Assembly: GCF_014905175.1 (NCBI RefSeq)
Contig: NC_057788.1
Coordinates: 30,288,154 to 30,352,153 of the forward strand
Length of the DNA: 64,000 nucleotides
Direction of reading: 5' to 3'
DNA from: Aphidius gifuensis
Lineage: Eukaryota > Arthropoda > Insecta > Hymenoptera > Braconidae
In this document: positions 39,201 to 54,200 of the stretch, one piece after another
Layout of the letters: each line of letters opens with the position of its first letter
Position numbering within the stretch: position 1 is the stretch's first letter
The notes under the pieces: generated by a model
Told to the model about the DNA's origin: nothing
The model's input: the letters and a program-made list of their open reading frames with translations, nothing else
Databases searched by the model: none
Program-made: the position numbers and the translations under genes

Positions 39201-42200
39201 TGTGAAGGCACCAAGATACGTTAGAATTGGCTCACAAAGTTCTTTGACCTCATCAGTCACTGGTTGTAATTTTTCAGCTTCATTAACAAGTTCCTATTTA
39301 AAAAAAAAAAACACATTTATTATAAAACAACTGAAATGTTTGACTTTACTGTATCAAATGAATTTTTAAAATAAAAAAATAAATAGTAAGGGAGTAAAAA
39401 TAAATAGCCAGAGTAAGGGAGAATATAAATAATAAAAAACAAAAAATTGAATGGTCAATTTACAACACCTGTCGTGGTGGTGGTGTCTGGCTGTGCCAAT
39501 TTATTTATTTACTTGATAGAGGGGAAATTAAAATAAGGGTAACTTTTAAAAATTCGATTAAATCAATAAATAAAAAATGTTAAAACTTACATCAAGTGAT
39601 TTAATGGTGTCCAAAATATGTTGTTTTGATCTAATAATATTGTCGACAAGCTTGCTTCTTTCTTCAATTGAATTCAACTTGGTATCAGCGTAATTCCAAC
39701 GACTCTCAAGATCTTCCCAGTGTTTTGATAGTGATTCAAGTGTATTTTTTCTATCATCTAAACCAGACACTAAATCATGCCATTCAGAATTTGATTTATC
39801 TAATTGTATTGTTATTGTATTTTTATTATTAACATCAGCAATATCAAGTACTTCATGACCACGTTCATTTAATAAATCTAATTCAAATTGTTGATTTTTA
39901 ATGTCATTCAATGCATGAGTTATTTTTTGTATATTAAATTGTAAACCAGCAAGTGTTGTAACTGGTTCATCAGTAAATCTCATACGTGATATTACAGATT
40001 TAACACGTTCTAATATTTGTGTATAATCACGCCAACTTTCAGCACCTTGTTCTAAATGTGCACGATATGATTTTGCAGTATTTAATGTATTTTTTAATAA
40101 TTGTGTATGTTGTTGTTGTGATAAACTTAATTCTTCTTGTTCAGCACTATTTAATGATGGCCATATTTTATCACCAGCTTGTTGAATTTGTTGTGAAACT
40201 AATTCACGAATTGAAGACTCAGCACTAAAGTAAATCTGCAAATGAAATTAAAAAATTTTTATTCAATTATTTATATGAAAAATGAGATATAATAAAAGTA
40301 AATAGGTAAATAAATATTTTTCTTTTGTGTTACCTTGTGTTCTTCAAGATCACTGACAATATTTTCAAAGTCGAGACCATCTTTGTCATTTTGTAATCTT
40401 ATCTCAGCTTCTCGTACCCAACTGTGAAATTTATCAGTAAGTAAACTATACTCTAAACGCATTTGAAGATTAATATCTAAATAATTTCCACGTTCTTCCA
40501 TTTCTCTTGGTAAAGAACTCAACAATGATACACCTTCACTTAACATTTCTTTCAATGAACCAGGCATAGCTTCTTCATGTTTAACTGATTCTTTTAATAA
40601 TTTAATTCTATCAAGATATTCATCAACTGATTCACATAATATTTTATGTTTTTCAATTTCAATTTCAACACTTTCAGCTGGTCTTTCTAATAGTGGTCTT
40701 GTTTTAACTTCTTTTTCTTTATTTTCAAGCCATTCAAGTATTTCAGCTAATTCATCAGCAAGACGTTTATGTTCAGCAGCAGTAAGTTCATGTTGTTCAC
40801 GTTGCATTTCAACAGCTCTACGTAAACTTTGAAGTTGTTGTTTCAATGAACCTAATTGTTCAGTAACATTATTTCTATCAACAGCTGATCCATCCTCAGC
40901 AATTTGTTGTCCTTTATCAGTTGCACTTGCTAATGTTGCTTCACATTCTTGTATTTTTGATATAACATCATCATAACGTTTAATTTTTTCCTCAATTGTA
41001 CCATCTTGTTTTTCAATATCACGTACAATTTCAGTATATTTTGTTATAAATGTCATTATTTCAGTTATTAATGATAAAAATTGTTGACGAAGAAGTAACA
41101 ATTGACGTAGTCTTGATATTTGTGTTTCAAGTGCACGTATTAAATCATCTTGTTGTGCAATAACACCATGAAGATCACCAACATTTGCCAATTGTAAATC
41201 AGATAATTTTTCTTTATTTTTTTTTAAATTATCAAGTATTTTTTCATATGCTTGTAGCATACATTCAACATCCTCAACACGTGGTCCAATTGGTTTATTT
41301 AAATTATTTAATTCTTTTTGTATATCAGATATAAATTGTACAGCTTCAGCAACTCTTGCTGCTGCTTCTTCAGCTTCAGCAATACTTTTTTGTAATGATG
41401 TAGCACGTTCATTTATAATACTTGCAACTCTATTATGTGCATCTTTCATATTTTTTAGCTGATCATTTAATTCTAATTTATCAGCATCACTAACTGTTGG
41501 TAAAATTGATTTACCTTGTTGTATTATTTTTTCAACATCATCACCAAATAATTTAGCTTCTTGTTTAAGTCTATCATATTTTGCAAGTTGTTCACGTAAT
41601 ACATCAACAGATGATGTACGTACATCTGATGATGTTGCTGTTTCAGCTTCTTTAATCCATCTTTGACATTTATCAATTTCAGATTCAAATGCTTTTCTAC
41701 CTTGTAATAAATCAACAAGTGATGCTTGTTTTTCAGCAGCTTCTTTTTTTAATGCATCATAATCATCATTTATATTTTCTAATATTAATGATAATTTTAT
41801 TTTATCATCTTCATTACAATCTCTCATTAATGTATTTGCTTGTTTTAAAACGTCATTTAAATTATTTTCATTGAATGATAAAATTTCAGTTTCAAGTCCA
41901 GTATGATGAGATATTTCATATTCAACCTTGCTACTTCTTAGTGGCAAATAACCACTTAATTTTTTTAAATCATTGTGCTTGGCACGTATCCAAAGTTTAG
42001 CACGATCAAGATCTGATTCTAATTTTTTTCTTGCATCAGCTGCAGCTGTTGCACCAGATATTTCTTCACGTAAAATTGAACAAAGTTCAGCTTGTTCAGT
42101 ACGTAAATATTTTGTATCATTTTCAAGTTGTTGTTGTTCTGATGTCTCCAATTCATTTTGCATATTACCAACTCTTTTTTCTAATGTATCAATGACAACT

Positions 42201-45200
42201 TGTTTTGATTCAGTTTCTTTTAACATTGCTTTTAATGACTGTACTCTATCCTCAGCTGGTTTACACTCAAAACCAAGTAAATCTTTAGCTCTTGCTTGTT
42301 GTTTTTTTTGATTAATCCATTCACGATTATCTTCAATTTCTTTTCTAGTTGATTCAATACCCTGTGCAGTCATATCAAGTACTTGTGATTTTCTTTGTAA
42401 TTTTTTACCAATATCAGCATATCTACGTTCAACTGATTTTATTTGTTCTTCAATTTGTTGTGAATCTAAATTACTAACTGAATCTGTAACCATATCACTT
42501 AAATTTTTAACTTCATCAAGACGTTCTGGACCTTGAATTTCAAAATTTGTTATTATTTCTTTAACTGCTGATATTTTTTGTCCAATTGTTAGTCCATTTC
42601 CTTTTTCAATAACATTAACTTTTTTAGATAATCCATCAAACCAATTTTGTATATCTTGTACTTGTCCTCTATATTTTTGAATTAATTCTTGTGCTGATTG
42701 TTTATCAGCAATAGCATCAATTAATTCTACCTCAAGTTTATCAAGACCTTCTTCAATATCATCATCTTGACCATTTTGATTGAGTGAAAATTCAGTTAAT
42801 GCACGTGATCTTCGTTCAGCAACACTTCCAAGAAGTTCATTCATTGCTTGTAATTCAGCTTGAGCTGCTTCTGATCGTAATTTTGCTGGTCTTGATTTCC
42901 ATTCAGCGCACAATGCACGTTGTTGATTTATCCATGTTCTCAATGAATTTTTCTGACGATTTTGTTCTTCCAATTCACCAACAGCTTTCACAACATTTGT
43001 CAAATGTGTTTGCATCTATTTTTCATTTTAACAAAAATATATAAATCAGTTTTTTTAACAAAAAAAAGATATGCAAATTTTATTTTTTTTATAATTCAAA
43101 AATAGCATTAATAAAGTATAAAAAATAAATACAAATTTTAATTTATAAGCACATAATATTAGATAAACATATTAGATATAAAAAAACAAAATAATAATGC
43201 AAACCTCATCACACATTTCATTAAGTTTCGTTAAGAAGCCTTTCCTTTCGATAACAGCCAACAGTGCTTTGAGTCTGTCACCAGTATTCTGTTTATTTTT
43301 CTGCATAAATTTAAAATAAAATAATAATAAAAAAAAATAAAAAAATAAATAAAAATTTATTATATTTATACATGCATAAGCTATAATATATATTATTAAT
43401 TATTATTTTATTAGTAACTATACAAATCAATCAAAACTCAATTTAAAAAAAAAAAATATAAAATAATAATTATTGAATATTTAATATATTTTTTAAAATG
43501 TTTATTTTATTTTTTAAAAATTATTATTTAAATGAAAAAGCTTACCTGATCAATGAGATCTTCAAGACGAGTTCTAACTTCAACTTCTCTAACTGGTATT
43601 TGAACTGCTGGTGCATCAAGTGGACTACCAGGTCTTGATACACATGCAGCAGCAGCTTCACAAGCTTCAACAGCAGCTGCAAGTCTTGTTTTTTCACCTT
43701 GTAATTTATTATGAAGATTTCTAGCACTTTCAAGACTATTTTCAGCTGATTCAAGTGTATCCAATGGTGCTTCAAGTTCACGTGCAATATCAGGCTCATA
43801 AGCATCAAGATTTGTCATTATACTTTCTAAAGTTTTTTCGTATTCATCGAATTTTCCTAATGATTCATCTAAACGATTTTTAATTTGTACTGCTGTATTT
43901 AATAATGAATTATAACTATCTTGAACATTTTGTAATTGTGTTTGAATTGTTGTTTGAATTGTTGAATTTGCTGATAAATAACGATCAATTTGATTTTGTC
44001 CTTTACTCTTTAAATCATCTAAATTATGCTGATATTTTCTAATATCATCAAGTAGTAAATTATGTTGTTTAATTTGTTCTTGTGTTTGTTCTTTACTTGT
44101 AATATATAATGAATTATGTGCCATTAATTGAAATGATACTTGTAATAGCCATTTTTCTGTTTCTTGAAGAGCACTGTGATATGTATTATACTCTTGCATT
44201 TCATTTTCAATTGATGCTTTTTGTTCATCAACAATATTACCTAAATATTTCCAACGACTTGCAAGACTATTTGCTTGTTCATTGGTAATATTATCTTTTG
44301 CCCATGATGATAACTCAATTGATTCTTCAATTAATTGATCTAAATCTGTTTTTTTAGATTTAACTTCTTCTTGTATATGACGATAACGTTCTGATAATGT
44401 TTTCATTTCACCAATTTCACCCTTGGTATCTGGTAATAATTTTAATGATTTTTCTGTATCATCTAGCCATTTTTTAAATCTCTCATAAGCTTCAGTATGA
44501 TCATCCCATCGTGTGAGAATTGATTTAACTTTAGCTTGAACTGTATTTAAATCCATACTTAATTGTTCCCAGCTTGATCTCATTGATGACATATCTGTTC
44601 TTAATTGTTCTTGTTGTTCAGGTAATGCTGTATTAATTGCTTTAGCAAATGCATTTTGTGCTGTTGTTAATAAATGTTGACCACCAGTTATTCTTGTTGC
44701 AACAACACGTGTTGTTTCAAGTTTATCACTTGCCCATGCTGCATCACCAACACCAACACAATCTTGAACAGATCCATGTGCTGTTAATAGCCAATCTTCC
44801 ATTTCTTTTTTAGCTTTTAAAAATTCAGTATGATCAGATAAATTTTTTTCAACTCTTGATACAAGTCCTTGTGCATCAGTTAACAATGCTGTATATGTTG
44901 ATTGTAAATTTACTGTTTTATCTCTTGCCCAGCTACATGCACTTATTTCTAATAACGCCTCACATTTATCATTTAATTCTTCAAGTATTGGTTTTTGTCT
45001 TATTGCTTCATCAACAAGCTGTTTACAACGTACTAAATCTTCTGGTGTTTTATTTTCTTTTGTTTGTTCATTATTAATTTTATTTGAAAATTGATCTAAC
45101 CATATTTTCATACTGTCCATTGCTGTTGTAAAATGTGACCACATTGTTATACAATTTGATAATATTCTTTGTGATTCTTGACTTTGTGCTTGTAATGCTT

Positions 45201-48200
45201 TCCAGTCTAATTGTAAAGTTCGAACTTCTTGTTTAATAGCTTCTTGTCCATCAAAACCTGATGATGATATAACACATTCACTTAAATCAATTACTTTTAA
45301 TATTAATGATTCACCTTTTGGTATTGATGATATTATTTCATTAATTTTTTTTTCACGTTCAATTACTTTTTCTTTTTCACCATGTGTCATACTGTATTGT
45401 TGAATTTCAACTTTAATTCTTCTTACCCAATCAGCTGCATCATTTTGAGCAATTTGGAATTTTTCATGTTCTCTAACTTGATCCTCAAGATTATTTATTT
45501 TTTCAACAACAAGACGACGTAATTCATCATATTTTGCAATTGTTATTTCATATGGTGCCTTTGGAATACTTGGATCTTCAGCAAGACGTGATTTTAAACG
45601 ATCAATTGACTCACTATGACCTTGAATTTCACGCTGTACTGTTCTGTATTTTTCAAGCAATACTCTTTTTTCACTTAAATCATTTTTATATGTTTCTTCA
45701 GGACGTATTTTTCCCTCAACTTCATCAATCCAATCTGTAATAATACGATGTAATTTTGATAGTTCTTCAAGTGCTGTTGCACGAATTGAAAGTTTTTGAC
45801 GTGCCTCTTCAACATCAGACATTAATTTATCAAATTCAGCACGAATATTTTCTGTATCTTCTTGAATTTTTATTGCTCCATTGTGTTCAGTATTCATAAT
45901 TACTTTTTCTTTCAACTCTAAAGCATATCTTAATTTATTTTGTCCTTGTTCCAAGCTTTGTCTAATTATTTTGCATGTATTTAATTTATTATTAACTTCA
46001 TTTAAAGTTGCAGGAATTTCTTTGCATTCAATTAGCTTGTCTCTCGTACGATCAATCCAATCTTGACATTCTTGATATAATGTATTGTGTTGTTGATGCT
46101 CTTGATAATGTAATTCAAGTCGTCTCATTATTTCTTTTGCAAGTGATAAAAGTGCATTATATTTTGTTGTTAGTTGAGTTACTTGATTTGAAATTCTCGT
46201 ATCAGCACATGTTTCAAGAAGCATTTGTGCTTTCATATTCAATCGATCTAATTCTTTTTGCCAATCAAATAGTGTTTGTAAATGAACTTGAAATTGTTCA
46301 AGAACATTTTTCTTTTCTTCAAGACTATTTTGTAATTTATTAAATGGTTGTACTAATTGTTCAGTTTGTGTTAACCAATCACTTGCATCTGAATATTGAT
46401 CTTCGTATTCTGTCCATTTGACAATTCCAATTTCTAAAAGACTTTTTGTGCTATTTAATGAATCAACATATGTATCATATTCTTCTTGTAATAATGCAAC
46501 TTCTTCTTCAATTATTTCTTTATCTTCAGTATCAGCAACTTGACAAGCAGCATTTCCTCTTTCCAATGCTTTTTCTAATTTTTCTTGACCCTCTGGTAGC
46601 TCTGATTGTAGCACTTTTAATTGTGTTATTTTACTTGATAATGATTCTTTATCACCAGTTGGCTCTGAACATTTACCAAGTCTTTCTCTTGCAACTCTTA
46701 TCCATTGAACAAATTCATTACCACTGTCAATAAATGCTTGATGTTGTTCAACTGTTTCTTTTTGTTTTGCATATAATTCTTGTGCTTGTTTACTTAATGT
46801 TTCATATTTTATTGATATTTCTGTTGCTGGACTTGCTTGTTGAAGATCTTCAGCTTTTGTTGTAACTGATTGTATCATTGGTTCAAATGCAACAATGTCT
46901 TGTACAATACTATTTGTTTGACGAAGATTTGCTTTTCTTTCACCAATTGCAAGTGAATTTAAACCAACTAAACCTTTTTTAGCTTTTGTTACTTTTTGTT
47001 CACAAACTTGTTGAAGTTTTGCTTCACGATCATTAATCCATTGTTGTAATTGTAAATAAGATGAACTATAATCAGCCCATTGTAATAAACTTGTTTCCAA
47101 ATGAACTTTAGTTGTTGATATTCTTTTAACTAAACGTTCCCAATCATTTTGAATTTCTTTTAATTGATTATTTATTTCTTCTCGTCCATCTGAACGTGTA
47201 TTTCTTGCAACTTTTTCACCACAATTAACTGTTAAATGAACTAAATTTTGGCCTTCTTCACGTTTTTTTAAAAGATCTTGAATTTTATCAAGACGTTCTT
47301 GAAGTTCTTCACGTGAACTTGATGATGCAGCTTCTGTTCCTTGACGAATTATTTGTTTAGCATTATCAATCCATTGACGTGCTTTTTCTAAATTCGTCTC
47401 ATATTCTTGATGTTGTGATAAATTTGTTTCAACTTTATTTAATACATCTTTTGATAAATTAACTTGTACTTGATAACGTGAATTTAAATGTCTCAATTGA
47501 TTATTAACATATGCATCTAAATGTGATGCCAATAAAACAGATGCAGTTGCATTAAATTTATCAATTTGTTCTTGACCTTTTAATAAATCAGACAGTATTA
47601 TTTTAACTTCTTTAACTTGTTTTTCTTTTTCAGCAACATTTGGTAGTAGAGAATTTTTTTGTGCTTTAATAAGAATATCAAATTGTTGAAGCCAATCACT
47701 CAAACGTTCATATTCATCTTTATATTCACGCCATTGACTAACAGTATCTTCTAATTGATTTTTTTGTTGTTGAATATCTTTAAACATTGTATCAAAACTT
47801 TCTGATAATGCTCGTATTTCATTTTGTATAATTTCTGTACCTTGTGAACTTGTTGATGCACATACAACTTGTCCAGTATGCTGTAGATGTTCAACTAATA
47901 ATTCACCTTGTGCTTTTTTATTTAATAAACTTTCAAGTGGTGCAACAGCATTATCAATTGCCAATTTATCACTCAATGTTTTTTGTTTCATTGATGGTAT
48001 TTTTTCTCTGGCTCTTGTTAACCAAGCAATTAAATCATCATGTGCCTCTTTATATAATTTATGATTTTTATATTGATCTTCACGTTCAGCTAATAATGAT
48101 TTAATTTGTTCAAATAATTCATCAAATTTATTTAATATATCTTGTGCTTGTGATGCTGCTAGACCTTGTTGACCACTTGCAATCATTTCACCAACTTTTG

Positions 48201-51200
48201 ATTTTAAATTTTCAACTTCAATATTTTCACAACGTACTTTTTCTTCAAGTGCTTTTATTCGTTCTAATTGTGCACGTTTTTCAGTCATTGTCGTTTGGAA
48301 AGGAATAATTTCTTGAACAGATGTTTCCATATAATCAACAGTTGTATTTAATGATTGTATTTGTTCTAAAAGACCAGCCCATTTATTTATTGAATCATCT
48401 AAATTTGTTTTTGTCTCAAGCATTTTTGATGCCAATACACTCCATTGTTCTTGAAGTTTTGCAACAGAATCATTGATACTTTTATGACCACCAGGTGCTG
48501 TATTTGCTAATACACCTTGTGCTGATTCAACAATTCCTTGAATTTTACTAAAACCATCCTCTTTATAAAGCAACAAATCTTGAATTATTTCCATTTTATT
48601 TTCTAAATCTTTTTGTGATGATGCACTTAAATCTGAACAATATGCAAGTTTTTCACGAATACCTTCAAGCCATCCAGTACATGCTGATATTTGATTATCA
48701 AAATCTTGATGATTTGCAACATATTGTTGCCAGCGTATATTTAAATCTTTAACTTTACTTGATATTTGTTGATATTTAATTCCAAGCTCAGATATATTTG
48801 ATGCTCTTGATGTTATTGTTTTATTTAATTGTTGTGCACGTTCAGTAACAGCATCAATTTCTAATTCTTTAGCACGTACTTCACCCTGTAATGCACGTAG
48901 CTTTTCCAATTGTTCTTTTTTTTCTGATAAATTTAATTTTAAATCAACTGCATGTAACTTTGTATCAGTATCACGTATCCAACCGAGACATTTTTCTCTC
49001 AGTGCTTCAAATTCATTCCATTGTTGTAATTTATTTTCAAGTGAATCAATTGTAGATTTAATTGCTGAAACAAGACTCTCCCATTCTTGTTGTGATGAAT
49101 CAATTTGTGATTTAATATTCACTTGTCCTGACTCAAGTGTACCAGGTATAACTTTTTCACCGAGACTACGAATTTGTTGAATTCTTGGCTCATCTTCTGG
49201 AAGACTTTGAAGTAAATTTTTTAATCTATCTAAATTTGTATGAAGTGATACTCTTTCTAGCTCAGCATCACCCCATAAATTAACAGCATTGTGAGTTGCA
49301 TCAATCCATTCGTGTGTCTCTAAAACAGCTTTACTGTATTGTTGATGATTATTAACAATTGCTTCGTATTTTTCAACAAAACTTTGTACTCTTTTTAATA
49401 TTTCACCATGTCGATTACTCAAATCATTTAAAACTTTTTCAATTTTATCTGTTTTATCTGGTAAATTTTCAGCTTTATCTCGCAAAGCAAAAAGTGCCTC
49501 TTGATGTCCTTGAATATCGTGTAAAGCATCACGATATAATTGAAGCTGAATTCTTTTTTCATCAAGTGTTGTTTTTAATTCCAACTCTGGTTTTATTTGT
49601 TTTTCAAGTTTTAATAACCATTGCTCAAAATTATCACTACACTCATTAAAACCAAGCCAACGAGATATTTTAACTTGAATTTCTCGCTCAGTTGATGTTA
49701 CACCATCATGAAGAGACTCCAAAGCTTGCTGTAAATCTAATAATTGTTGGCGAATTATTTCACGACCATCTGAGCCAGTTGATGAATATAAACGTTCACC
49801 AGCTTCTACTGTATTATTTACTAATAATGTTCCAGCTGCAATTTGTGACAATAATTCACGTAAACTTTCTCCGTGTTGCATTAATTCTTGTTTTGTTGCT
49901 GATGTTGTATCAGTTGTCATTTGATAGTGAGATTGTGATGCTGATAACCAATCAGTACATTGTTTATAACGCTCGAGATAAATCAAGTGATCTTGAATTG
50001 ATTGTTCACATTTTTTAACAAGTTCTTTTGCAGTTGATTGGATTGATTGAAATCTTGAATTAACTTGTTGTACATTTGCTGAAAATCTTGTCTCACCACT
50101 TATCTCAACAAGCTCTGATGAATCATCACTCATTTTGTCAAACTCGGCCTCGTGAGAACGCAAATTCGTTATTAATGACTGAAAAATAAAATATAAAAAT
50201 TAATTAATATTTATTTTTAATTATTTTTTTAAAATTCCTTTTTTTTTTTTTTTACAACAACAATTGCGTTTATTCGAGAAATTCAAATATTTTTTCTCAC
50301 AAGCAGATGTTAAAGCAATTTTTGAAATAATTTTAAATAAAATTTTTTTACTGAATTTTAATCTTACAATTGTCTCTGTAATTCTGGATAAAATTAAAAA
50401 TTAAAATTTACTAAAAAAAAAAAAAATAATTACCAGAATTATTAAGACAATCATTTCAATAATTAAAAAATAAATTTATGTCATTATCCATATTTTAAAA
50501 TTGCAAATGACATAATTTTAAAGCTTGAATAAAAAAAATTAAAATTACTAAGAAAAAAAAAAAGAGATTTAATAATGAAAAAAAAATTTTACCACCGTAG
50601 AAATAATAGTTTAGGATATTGTTAATAATAAAATATAGATTGATGAAAAATAAAAATATTGCATATAAAGTTGAAAGCCAATAGTCACTCCAAACTGAAA
50701 ATAAAACAATGAAGATGATCGAAGAAAAAAAAGATCATTGAAAAGGCCATTGTTCCTAAAACTTGCAATTTTTATTTTAGACATTTTTTTTTTTTTTTAA
50801 ATTTCTTACTTGCTCCAGATGATCACCAATTGCGACTAGTTCAAAGACATCTGAATCCTTGGTTTCCGTTATTTTTAATAGTTCCTGAGGGGTAATTTTT
50901 TAATCGTAAAATCAAATACATACAGTTTAAACTACTGTTAATCACTATTTAATAATTAAATAAAAAAAAAAAACACCTCAAAATTATTTAACTAGATTAT
51001 CAGTTAAATTTAGACAATATTTTAAATCGTAGGATTGAACTATTATTTTTTTTTTTTCTCAAAGCAATTACGTACCTGGTATTTTTCCAGTTGTTCTTGT
51101 TTTTCTTCAATAGTATTTTTTAATGTATAATTTTTAAGAATTGCTTCAGCTTCAGATAGCCAAGCCAATAAACGTTCAAGTGCATTTTCATATTCACTCC

Positions 51201-54200
51201 ATTGTTGTATACGTTCTTCAATTTTTCGGACAACATCAGTAACTGCTGCTGCAAACTTCTTGTTCTCGAATCTTGATAGATAAAATATTCTCATGATGAT
51301 AAATTACAATGACTTTAAAATATAACAGTTTGTTTGAAAAATGCATTTATTACCTAAGATTAGTTACGTCTCTCTCCATAGACTCATGGGATCTTGCTGG
51401 TAAATTGGGAGCATTTTGCTTAAAATGTTCTTCAAGAACATTGAGTTTAAGCTCTCCTTCAGTCTGTCCATCTTGTATTTCCATAACTTTGACCAATCTC
51501 GCTTGGAGGGTAGCTTTGTTACCACTATAATCAGTGTAATTACTAAGTCTGTCCCATTGTTGCTTTTGATAGTCTTGATAAATTTTTTGAAGATCGTGAA
51601 ATTGTTGGAAAATTTCAAGCAACACTTCCAAATAGCTGATTCCTTTGTGTGATGTTTCAGAGAGTTGTTCGTAACGAGTTGAAACTGAGGCAACTGTTTC
51701 TTTTATATCAGCTGGTGCTTGTGTCACTTGAACAAGTGCATTTGCTTTTTCGGAAATTGCCTCAACGATTCTTTTGTGTGCTAAAATTTCTTGATGCAAA
51801 GTCTTAAAAAAAAAAAAATTATTATTTTATATTCGATAAAGATAAATTTGAAAAAAAAATTATTTATTAATCAACGCTTATTACCTTGCTTTTTAGCATC
51901 TTTGAACGAACTTCTTGAAGAGTTGATCCAGATATAGAAGAATCTTGTCTCAAGGCCCTTTCCATATTATCTAGCCAACCAAGAATTTGTTGTAGTGTTT
52001 CTTGATAGCTTGACCACTGCAATGACTGAGCATCTTGTTTTTTCTGTTGGTCGATTATACCCTCCATTAAATTATCCCATCTTTCTCTAGCATGTCTAAG
52101 CTCATGTCGAATAATTTCACGTCCTTGAGCTGAGGTAGCAGGTAAAATTCTCTCTCCAACATCACTTAGAGCAGATAAACGAGCTTCTGCTTGTTCTTTT
52201 TCAGCCAACAAAACCTTGAGTCGTGAATTTTTTGCTTCTAAATCAGCTCCACTTTCGTCTTTTTTCAAAGAAATTAAATTTTGCTCCAGAGGCGTTAACC
52301 AAGCATTGACAGCTTCTAATTTATCAGAATAAACTTTGTGCTCATCGACAATTCCTTGGCATCTATCAACGACATCTTTACTGAGGACCGAAAGCAACTG
52401 ATAACGATTACTAATTTGGGATATCGTTGGTTTTATTCTCTCGACTCCACTACAGTTCAAAAGTCCATGTGATTTGTCAACAAACTCATCAATCACCTGT
52501 TCTTGTTTTACAATTAATTCTTTCTTTGATTTAAAATACTGCAATCTGTCTTCTTTTTCTTTTAGACTTGCTTGAAGTTGTTGATCTCTAAATGCAGCTT
52601 CCATCGCTCTAAACCATTTTGTATGAGTTTCAAGCTGATTCTCAAAGTCTTGCCATTTTTGTAATGCAACATTTTGTTTGGCTTCTACTGTCTCAATTTC
52701 ACTCATGTGCTGGGCCAATGCTTGCTCTGAACATTCAGCTTCTTTGCGTATTTCAGCGTGGCCTTTTTCAGCTGTACTTTTTATCACAATGTCAACTAAT
52801 TCTTTGAGTTTTTTTAGATGTTCTTCACCTTGTTTTTGGCCTGATTTTAAAAGTGAAAGTGTTGCCATTCGTCGGCTTATATCAGCTCTTTCACCAGTTA
52901 TGTCATTACAATCTATTAATTTTTCTTTCTCCATATTTAACCAGTCTTCAAAATTTTTACACTGAAGATTAAATTTATTATGCTTGTCAGCACAATCGTC
53001 AAGGTTGCCAAGAAGATCTTGTGACTTTGTACCAATATTATGGAAAAGTTGCTTGATTGATTGAAGATAAACGTTTAAAGTTGTATCTTTTGTTTGATCA
53101 ACAAGTTTTTGTGCTTTATCACAAACTGATTCTACCAAACCTTGATGTGACATTATTTCTTGATGCATTATTTTATGGTTTTGTAATTGAGCACGTTTTT
53201 CTTCGAGTGTAGATTTTAGTTCAGTGTGTTGATGCATTGCACGTTCAACATCTCGTAACCAAGCAGTTAATTGTTCTTGTGAAAGTGAAAATTCAACAAA
53301 TTGCGTGAGACACTGATCTAATTTTTGCGTGGCTGACTGAAGCTCTTCTGTAAATCCATCCCAAAGTGTTCGTAAATTTCTCAATTGTTGTCTAACAATT
53401 TCTCGTCCATCTGGCGAAGTATGAACATATAATTTTTCACCAAGATCAATAACTGACTCAAATCTTGGATTTTCTTTTGTCCTTGTGTCGCCTAAATCAC
53501 GAATACTTTTTTGGCGACTTTGAAGTATAGACAAATCACCAACAATTTCACGATGTTTTCCGAGTTCTTCTTGTACATTTTTTATCCAATCAGAAAATTG
53601 ATTGTATTTTTCATCAAAAGTAGCGTGCTCTTTAACATATTGTTCATAACGAGCTACAGCTTCTTTAGCCTGATTTTTAATTGCTTGGTATTTTGTTGCT
53701 TGTCTTGATATACGTGTTGATAATTCAGATTCAGCTTCAATGCCTTGACTTTGCTCAACAGCTGCATTAAAATCAACTGCTTTGGCTGTTATTTCTTCTT
53801 CAAGGCTCTTCAGTTTTTCGAGATAATTGCGCTTTGCTTCTTCAGTACTCTTCAAAGATTGATCTTTAACCCGAGACTCCATTTGCTTGGTCCAGGCTTC
53901 TAGTGCTTCAACAAGTTTTTCAAACTCTGTCCATTTATCAAACATACTACTCAATTTTATTTTCATTGCTTCACACTGAGCCAAAAAGTCATTCCAATTT
54001 TTTTTCTGTTGATCAAACGCTTTAATTAATAATGCATGACCAGGTATTGATGTTTGTTCTAAAATCATATTCATTTGATCATTGCATTCTGCAAGAAGAC
54101 GATCACCCTCAATTTTTTTCTGGAGGACATTTTCAATTTGTGTAATTTTTGCTTTTGCAGAATCTCTTTCAATTGCAAGGTCTTCTAGTAGTGGTGATGC

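Noticed and set aside
43013..43015. ATG as first codon of exon 14, a possible separate gene start
   Set aside because: It directly follows an AG acceptor, and phase and helical sequence continue from exon 13.
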